Below the pieces are notes generated by a model. The model was not told the origin of the DNA and searched no databases. It saw only the letters and a list, made by a program, of their open reading frames with translations. Below, piece by piece: positions 59,453 to 64,000 of a stretch of 64,000 nt of DNA (its first letter is position 1; every line of letters starts with the position of its first letter). The translations under genes were made by a program, and so were the position numbers. Source of the DNA: Synergistaceae bacterium (GTDB lineage Bacteria; Synergistota; Synergistia; Synergistales; Aminobacteriaceae). The DNA lies in the NCBI GenBank assembly GCA_031267575.1, contig JAIRYN010000026.1, positions 1 through 64,000 on the forward strand. Direction: 5' to 3'.

Positions 59453-60733
59453 TCATCCGATACGTTCCTTGCCCCCCATATAGGGCCGTAGTGGCATAGG
59501 GATGGTGATGGAACCGTCCGACCTTATGTTATTCTCCAACAACGCGATGAGCATACGTGGTGGCGCCGTAACCGTGTTGTTGAGAGTGTGGGCGAAGTAG
59601 TTTCCTTTTTCTTTGTTTTTGACGCGGATGCCCAATCGGCGCGCCTGAGCATCCCCCAAGTTAGAACAGCTTCCAACCTCAAAGTACTTGCGTTGTCGAG
59701 GCGACCAGGCTTCCACGTCGACGCTCTTCACTTTCAGATCCGCCAGATCTCCCGAACAACATTCAAGCGTCCGTACGGGAATGTCCAAGGAGCGGAAAAA
59801 ATCCACCGTGTTCCGATAAAGTTTCACGAACCAGTCGGGACTTTCCTCTGGTTTACAGACAACGATCATCTCTTGTTTCTCGAACTGGTGGATGCGATAC
59901 ACCCCGCGCTCCTCGATGCCGTGGGCTCCCACCTCCTTGCGGAAGCAGGGAGAATAGCTGGTCCAAGCCTGAGGCAGGCTGTCCTCCTCCAGTATCGCGT
60001 CGATGAATTTGCCGATCATGGAGTGCTCGCTGGTTCCAATCAAATACAGGTCCTCTCCCTCGATTTTGTACATCATGTTTTCCATCTCCGTGAAGCTCAT
60101 GACTCCACTGACCACGTTGCCTCTGATCATGAAGGGAGGAACGCAATAAGTGAAGCCCCGGTCGATCATGAAGTCCCGAGCGTAGGAAAGCACGGCGGAG
60201 TGCAGTCGAGCCACGTCACCACAAAGGTAGTAAAAGCCGCTTCCGCTGGTCTTCCTGGCGGTGTCCAGGTCGATCCCCCGCAGCTTTTCCATGATGTCCA
60301 CATGATAGGGCACCTCGAAGTCGGGAACCCGTGGCTCACCGAACCGCTCGACCTCCACATTTTCACTGTCGTCCCTGCCGATGGGCACCGAAGGATCGAT
60401 GATATTGGGAATAAACATCATCTTCTCGCGGACCTGGGCAGCCAGCTTCTCCTCCAGGCCCTCCAGGTCCTCCAGGTCCTGGGCCATATTCGCCACTAGT
60501 CCCTTGTCTCGTTCCGCATCCTCTTTTCGTCCCTGGGCCATAGCGAAGCCGATTTCCTTGCTCAGGGAGTTGCGTCGGTTTCTCAAGGTATCGGCCTTGG
60601 TTCGGGCCTCCCGGCTCTGCCGGTCCAGATCGACGATCTCATCCACCAACGATAATTTGTGCTCCTGAAATTTTTTGCGAAGGTTTTCCTTGACCCGTTC
60701 TGGAGTCGTTCGCAAGATCTTGATGTCCAGCAT
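59453..60733 (-). CDS. serS: seryl-tRNA synthetase
   Basis: This class II synthetase charges tRNA-Ser (and tRNA-Sec where present). It has 426 aa. The N-terminal antiparallel coiled coil is about 30-105 (with LEDLEGLEEKLAAQ, where tandem duplication of a 9-bp unit is visible), then motif 2 FRKEVGAHGIEERGVYRIHQ and motif 3 NNTVTAPPRMLIALLENN. Controlled by a T-box leader directly upstream. Good ribosome-binding site (atgaggaggaatcagct). Confidence 0.97.
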   Translation of the reverse strand: MLDIKILRTTPERVKENLRKKFQEHKLSLVDEIVDLDRQSREARTKADTLRNRRNSLSKEIGFAMAQGRKEDAERDKGLVANMAQDLEDLEGLEEKLAAQVREKMMFIPNIIDPSVPIGRDDSENVEVERFGEPRVPDFEVPYHVDIMEKLRGIDLDTARKTSGSGFYYLCGDVARLHSAVLSYARDFMIDRGFTYCVPPFMIRGNVVSGVMSFTEMENMMYKIEGEDLYLIGTSEHSMIGKFIDAILEEDSLPQAWTSYSPCFRKEVGAHGIEERGVYRIHQFEKQEMIVVCKPEESPDWFVKLYRNTVDFFRSLDIPVRTLECCSGDLADLKVKSVDVEAWSPRQRKYFEVGSCSNLGDAQARRLGIRVKNKEKGNYFAHTLNNTVTAPPRMLIALLENNIRSDGSITIPMPLRPYMGGKERIG

Positions 60734-60774
60734 AGCTGATTCCTCCTCATAAAATTATCCTAAGCAGTATACAT

Positions 60775-61012
60775 AAAAAACTTCCGTCCTCATACACTCT
60801 TGTATGGGACGGAAGTACTCCGCGTTGCCACCCAAATTGCCAACCCCAAAAAGGGCTGACCTCTCGAACGCGCTATAAAGGGCGCGACCCCTCGGCTTTC
60901 GCCAACAGCTCAAAAAGTGGAAAGGCCTTTTCTCCCTCCGGTTCGCACCCACCACCGGCTCTCTGTGGGGAGGTTTGAAGGCCGCAGCTTTCGTCATCGC
61001 TTCCTCGATGTT
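60775..61012 (-). promoter_or_regulatory. T-box leader of serS (serine specifier UCC)
   Basis: On the minus strand: Stem I with AGAGAGCCGG and GGTGCGAACCGG, a candidate specifier UCC followed by A (complement of 60919-60921), the T-box GGGTGGCAACGCGG (complement of 60820-60833), and a terminator ACTTCCGTCC ... GGACGGAAGTTTTTT (60775-60816). Uncharged tRNA-Ser of the UCC-reading type would stabilise the antiterminator and raise serS expression. A TATAAT lies upstream at about 61072. Confidence 0.92.
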
Positions 61013-61331
61013 TATCAAAAATGCTTATTCAAATGAGATAACCATCATTTTCATGATCTATTGACGTTTATTATATCATTTGCTGTCCACAGTTTTCCCA
61101 CGAAAGCTCTCCCGCGCTTCCGCGAGGCAAATCCCTAGCTCCACGAAGAAAATAGGAGAAGAAGAGCCCAAATACAGATTGACGTGAGCCTCAAGGCACT
61201 GAATTTCATAGGTCCTGAGTATCATTTTGCGTTATTATCGATAAAATCTTTTCTGATGACTGAAAAAAGACTTGCATAATTTGTCAAGGCTGTTAGAATG
61301 CAGGAAAAATCTTTACATGGAGGTGTAAGTT
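61013..61331. other. divergent intergenic region serS / HU
   Basis: Contains the serS -10 (TATAAT, complement of about 61071-61076) and the HU promoter (TTGCAT 61272-61277, 16-nt spacer, TAGAAT 61294-61299). No gene is seen. Confidence 0.5.
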
Positions 61332-61634
61332 GTGACGAAGGCCGAACTTATTGACGGAATCGCTGAAAAACTCAACATGAAGAAGAAAGAAGTTGCTCCT
61401 GTCGTCGAAGAGGTCTTCAGTTCTATCGAAGGAGCCCTGGCAAAGGGAGAAAAGTGCACGTTTGTTGGTTTTGGCGTCTTTGAAGTCAAAGATCGCGCCG
61501 CCCGTGAGGGCCGCAACCCCCAAGACCCCACGAAGATTGTCAAGATCCCGGCAAAGAAAGTCCCCGTGTTCCGCCCCGGCAAAGACCTGAAAGAGAAAGT
61601 TCTCGCAGTGAAAAGCGGTAGAAAAAAGAAATAA
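61332..61634 (+). CDS. hup: HU-family DNA-binding protein
   Basis: This 100-aa nucleoid protein starts with GTG behind catggaggtgtaagtt. HU/IHF features: TKAELIDGIAEKLNMKKKEV, VGFGVFEVKDRAAREGRNPQ, then the beta-arm end IPAKKVPVFRPGKDLKEKV and a basic tail. It binds and bends DNA non-specifically as a dimer. Confidence 0.96.
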   Translation: MTKAELIDGIAEKLNMKKKEVAPVVEEVFSSIEGALAKGEKCTFVGFGVFEVKDRAAREGRNPQDPTKIVKIPAKKVPVFRPGKDLKEKVLAVKSGRKKK

Positions 61635-61659
61635 GTCCTGCAAGGTTTTTTGCCCCAAG

Positions 61660-61685
61660 GGCGGCACTTTAATGTGCCGCCTTTT
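61660..61685 (+). terminator. intrinsic terminator after HU
   Basis: An 8-bp stem GGCGGCAC / GTGCCGCC with loop TTTAAT is followed by TTTT. Confidence 0.85.
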
Positions 61686-61918
61686 GTTGTAAAAGGCCGA
61701 CGCGGAGGGTGTTTGCGCGGCGTAAATCAAACGCGTCGGGAATCGGAATGAACGATCAATGAAGCGCAAGCAAGTAAGTTCAACATAAATTGATCATTCC
61801 ATTCAGCCAATAAGCGTTTACTTCTTAATACTAAGGAGCTGTAAAATAATAAGTTAACCTATTTGTTAAAATATGCTATATAATAAAAGGATGGTATATA
61901 ACATGTGGTGTATAGCAC

Positions 61919-62131
61919 ATGGAAGAAAGAATAAAATGGATGTTATCGATACTGAACGAGAAGTAAAAGCGATTATTTTTGGCAAGTGAAGCATTGTCAT
62001 TTGGACACGGCGGAATAGCCAAAGTTTGCAAAATCAACGAATGCTCCAAAAACGCTAAAATAGCCACGATACTGTTTTTCGAACATAATTTCGAACATAA
62101 TATCGTTGAAACCGCTGTAAAACTCATTTGT
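61919..62131 (+). pseudogene. remnant of an ISAzo13-type transposase N-terminus
   Basis: From ATG 61919: MEERIKWMLSILNEK, then TAA where the family has Gln, then KRLFLASEALSFGHGGIAKV. This matches the ISAzo13-family opening (LNEKQRRLxxAAEAxxxGxGGIxxVxxxTGxSRxTI). The similarity fades after NECSKNAKIATI, where TIRRG is lost. The stop and decay show it is dead. Confidence 0.6.
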
Positions 62132-62581
62132 AAAACTCATTTGTAAAACTCACTGGAAGTACGACCATAAAAACAGGCCTTATAGCTATTCCACTTAACA
62201 TTAGCAATCCTAAAAATTTTATTTATGAGAAAAAAAGATCATATTTTTTTGATGAATAAAAATTCTTTGAGATATATAAAATCATGATTTTCATTAGAAT
62301 AATATTTATAAATATACATTTTACAAAATTACACAACTATAAATCACTAATATACCCAACACATGAAAACCAGTTAGCTATATCTAATTTCGTAAAGCTG
62401 TCGAGCGCTATCTTCATACTTTTGACTATATCCTCATAATCATGATAATATCTCATTTATATAAACTTTGAAAAAATCTCCATTGAATGTTTCTTTTGGC
62501 ATAAACGGCACCTGTCTACCATCAAGACGAATAGACGAAATAATAGATGTACGCTCAAAACGCACATCCGGCGTCTATTTA

Positions 62582-62713
62582 TTAACTCTGTCTGATAAGC
62601 AACTTTGAAAGCTGTGATTTCTTTATTGGAAGCGATAACTGTTCAATCAATTCGGTCAAGGTTGTATTAGGGTTTTCTTGAATCGCCGAATCTATTTCTT
62701 TATGGGAGGACAT
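62582..62713 (-). pseudogene. fragment resembling an IS630-type transposase helix-turn-helix
   Basis: The minus-strand frame gives MSSHKEIDSAIQENPNTTLT, ELIEQLSLPIKKSQLSKLLI and stops. The spacing E..AIxxNPxxTLxELxxxLxLxISxSxLxRxL is that of the IS630/orfA HTH. Only about 43 codons remain and no catalytic DDE part follows. Confidence 0.45.
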
Positions 62714-62904
62714 TATCACAGACGAGTGACAGGGGGGAGAAACTTGGATAGTGGGCCGAATGGGTTGATGAATAGATTTCGGTCGTTGATATCAGCGCTT
62801 TCAGAAAAGCGCATTAACACGTTGGACTCACTACCAAAACTTAAGTTGACAAGAAGATGACTTCCAATATAATATATGGTTGAAATTAATGGTTGAAATT
62901 GTGT

Positions 62905-62994
62905 GGAGAAGTGGCCGAGTGGTCGAAGGCGGTTGATTCGAAATCAACTGAGTGGGTAACTGCTCCGTGAGTTCAAATCTCACCTTCTCCGCCA
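62905..62994 (+). tRNA. serX: tRNA-Ser (anticodon CGA)
   Basis: The acceptor stem GGAGAAG / CTTCTCC (62905-62911, 62984-62990), discriminator G and an encoded CCA are all present. The anticodon arm GTTGA-TTCGAAA-TCAAC places CGA at the anticodon, reading UCG. The long variable arm (GAGTGGGTAACTGCTC) is that of class II serine tRNAs. T-loop GTTCAAATC. It is a likely integration target. Confidence 0.95.
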
Positions 62995-63025
62995 AAACAA
63001 TAAGTAATAGCCAACAATAGAGTGT

Positions 63026-63051
63026 AAAACCCCGCTGATGAGCGGGGTTTT
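63026..63051 (+). terminator. intrinsic terminator after tRNA-Ser
   Basis: An 11-bp stem AAAACCCCGCT / AGCGGGGTTTT with loop GATG; it works in either direction. Confidence 0.9.
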
Positions 63052-63106
63052 ATCATTTTCAACCGCTGTTAGAGATCAATAGCAAGTAGTATAATTTAGA
63101 CGTGAT

Positions 63107-63145
63107 TTGTACCCAATCTTGTCCCCAAAATGTTTTTGGGGTACA
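63107..63145 (+). promoter_or_regulatory. nested inverted repeats before the integrase-HicB chimera
   Basis: TTGTACCC (63107-63114) and GGGTACAA (63138-63145) form an outer inverted repeat. Inside, CCCCAAAA / TTTTGGGG (63123-63130, 63134-63141) forms a tight hairpin. Sequences like GGGTACAA precede many tRNA-targeting tyrosine-recombinase genes. It could be an operator for a HicB-type repressor or old recombinase sites. A TATAAT lies at 63090-63095. Confidence 0.5.
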
Positions 63146-63167
63146 AAATGATAGGAGGAGAAAATTC

Positions 63168-63557
63168 GTGTCATTGACTGAACTCGCGTTAAAAAACCTC
63201 AAACCTAAAGAAAAACGTTACCTTGTCCGCGATGATCAAGGTCTTTATATCGAGGTCAACTCCCCCGCCAATCCGATCAAAGTGGTTCCAGCGGTGCCGA
63301 CTCCTGTTCGCGAGCTTCGACCAGATCCAGATCAAACCGTCGTCTTGGTTGAAGTTTTCATGCCCCCCTTCCGAGAACGCATGAACAACAAAGCCGTTAC
63401 CAAAACGGTCACGGTTCCACGTTGGCTCGAAATGGAGGCAAAGACCGCCAATTTAAACTATTCCAAAATCTTGCAAGAAGGAATTATGGAGCGTTTAGGA
63501 ATTTTTAGGGAGATTGACCACCGGCCCGGCAAGAAAAAACAGAAAATCACCTTATAG
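63168..63557 (+). CDS. chimeric protein: integrase arm-domain start fused to HicB/CopG-like tail
   Basis: This 129-aa protein starts with GTG 63168 behind aggaggagaaaattc. Residues about 1-30 (LTELALKNLKPKEKRYLVRD and GLYIEV) match the N-terminal arm-binding (DUF4102-type) start of tyrosine integrases. Then a Pro/Val-rich linker with no family match follows. Residues about 85-115 (NNKAVTKTVTVPRWLEMEAK, YSKILQEGIMERLG) match the CopG/ribbon-helix-helix tail of HicB antitoxins. No HicA toxin or integrase catalytic part is encoded nearby. It sits directly behind tRNA-Ser, where an integrase would be expected. Confidence 0.7.
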   Translation: MSLTELALKNLKPKEKRYLVRDDQGLYIEVNSPANPIKVVPAVPTPVRELRPDPDQTVVLVEVFMPPFRERMNNKAVTKTVTVPRWLEMEAKTANLNYSKILQEGIMERLGIFREIDHRPGKKKQKITL

Positions 63558-63573
63558 CAAAAGGAACATCGGG

Positions 63574-63783
63574 ATGCTGATCTCTATGTTTTTCGTCGTC
63601 TTTGCCATCGCAGGGCTAACCCTACTGCTCCACTCCTTGATCCATCCAGTCGCGTCGCTCATTAAGGGCGCTCTCATATTGTTGTTTGTTTTGTTTTTGC
63701 TATCGCTTTTTATTCCCGATGATTCAACTACGCATCCGGTTCCTTCTGAGCAAGATGGCAAGGTATTTATAGACCTCAATTGA
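63574..63783 (+). CDS. small membrane protein, 69 aa
   Basis: The ATG at 63574 has aggaac 8 nt upstream; the same frame is open further upstream but overlaps the previous gene. Two hydrophobic stretches (ISMFFVVFAIAGLTLLLHSL and about 32-46) and a polar acidic tail (DDSTTHPVPSEQDGKVF). No family recognised. Placed between the chimera and a phage-like gene. Confidence 0.55.
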   Translation: MLISMFFVVFAIAGLTLLLHSLIHPVASLIKGALILLFVLFLLSLFIPDDSTTHPVPSEQDGKVFIDLN

Positions 63784-63786
63784 CTG

Positions 63787-63831
63787 ATCCGGCGGAGTCT
63801 GCTGTAATCTCACCCCCGCCGGATTTTTTTC
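63787..63831 (+). terminator. terminator between convergent genes
   Basis: Stem ATCCGGCGG (63787-63795) / CCGCCGGAT (63816-63824) followed by TTTTTTT. The loop contains the stop of the convergent phage-like gene. Confidence 0.7.
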
Positions 63832-64000
63832 GCTTCGTCGATTTCTTTGTTTTCTGCTTTTTTTTGTTCTTTAAGACGAGCGACGTACCAGCGTCTTACA
63901 GCGGTTGGCATGTCGAGAATATCGTCGCGGCTCCAATGCAGGCCACTGTAGGCTAGAGCGAAGACCTCCTCTTCTATCCTCCAGCGTTCTCCTGAACACG
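63810..64000 (-). CDS. partial phage-like protein (tail/baseplate assembly chaperone type)
   Basis: Only the last about 62 codons are in the window. The frame gives EEEVFALAYSGLHWSRDDIL and MPTAVRRWYVARLKEQKKAE, then a Lys-rich end. This matches short phage proteins of the type EEIxFIxYHxHWSxxEIxxLxxxERRxWxxxI, found after tail-tube genes of myo- and siphophage-like prophages. It suggests that a prophage or phage-tail-like cluster starts at the right border. Confidence 0.55.
   Translation of the reverse strand, partial: CSGERWRIEEEVFALAYSGLHWSRDDILDMPTAVRRWYVARLKEQKKAENKEIDEAKKIRRG

Larger units (their letters stand above)
61690..62904. other. AT-rich gene-free region with insertion-sequence debris
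   Basis: About 1.2 kb, visibly richer in A+T than its surroundings, without an intact gene. It holds two transposase fragments (61919-62131, 62582-62713) and repeats (tttgtaaaactca x2-3 at about 62112-62150, tcgaacataat x2 at about 62079-62103). It looks like decayed horizontally acquired DNA next to a tRNA gene. Confidence 0.6.

Noticed and set aside
60775-61012. Possible 87-aa protein upstream of serS
   Set aside because: The sequence is a T-box leader with Stem I, T-box and terminator; the frame is incidental.
61876-62127. 83-aa frame on the minus strand in the AT-rich tract
   Set aside because: It is the antisense of the ISAzo13-like transposase remnant, whose plus-strand translation is recognisable.
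62678-62860. 60-aa plus-strand frame before tRNA-Ser
   Set aside because: No ribosome-binding site or family match; it partly overlaps the better supported IS630-like fragment on the other strand.
62905-62994. tRNA-Ser(CGA) as the tRNA sensed by the serS T-box
   Set aside because: The T-box specifier reads UCC, which pairs with a GGA anticodon, not CGA.

Overview
The window looks like chromosomal DNA of an anaerobic, amino-acid-fermenting bacterium, most likely of the phylum Synergistota. The support is a complete hydroxyglutarate-pathway cluster for glutamate fermentation, a class III (oxygen-sensitive) ribonucleotide reductase, methylmalonyl-CoA mutase, TAXI-type TRAP and peptide transporters, and a secreted protein (35442-36038) whose C-terminus resembles the Synergist-CTERM sorting signal. 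The lineage is inferred from gene content, not from a marker-gene tree.

Layout. 1-863: a small secreted protein, a long inverted repeat and a terminator. 863-10300 (minus): one tightly packed transcription unit, mutA-mutB-meaB-small ORF-nrdD-nrdG-small ORF, headed by a cobalamin riboswitch with a downstream intrinsic terminator. 10667-23001 (plus): gctA-gctB-gcdA-hgdC-hgdA-hgdB, a metallo-beta-lactamase-fold protein, a TAXI TRAP transporter and a D-2-hydroxyacid dehydrogenase. Together these would import a dicarboxylate or amino acid, reduce 2-oxoglutarate, activate, dehydrate and decarboxylate it towards crotonyl-CoA. 23123-26707 (minus): an ABC importer with an FmdE-like protein. 27202-34517 (minus): alanine racemase, AGCS symporter, RpiR regulator, glutamine synthetase, a DegS-like kinase and rpsD. 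34518-38074: transposon debris and secreted or thiol proteins. 38255-43848: glmS, an ECF S-component and a FIST/hybrid-kinase pair. 43849-50507: a repeat block with IS605 debris, then a peptide ABC transporter whose binding protein is circularly permuted in sequence order, gpt and a GatZ/KbaZ homologue. 50807-59329 (plus): a mannitol-dehydrogenase-family gene, then the housekeeping block fliK-like/flhB-like/yraN/ylxM/ffh/rpsP/khpA/rimM/trmD/rplS, with trmD fused to a second SPOUT-like domain. 59453-61634: T-box-controlled serS and an HU gene. 61635-64000: AT-rich IS debris, tRNA-Ser(CGA), an integrase-HicB chimera and the edge of a phage-like gene.

A striking genome-scale feature is the very high number of short (about 8-27 bp) direct tandem duplications, mostly intergenic or at gene ends but also inside coding regions in multiples of three. 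They suggest unusually frequent slippage or short-homology duplication in this lineage.

The strongest candidates for something undescribed are: (1) the permuted family-5 solute-binding protein; (2) the cobalamin riboswitch heading a combined B12-dependent mutase and class III RNR operon; (3) the integrase-arm/HicB chimera beside tRNA-Ser; (4) the pervasive micro-duplications.
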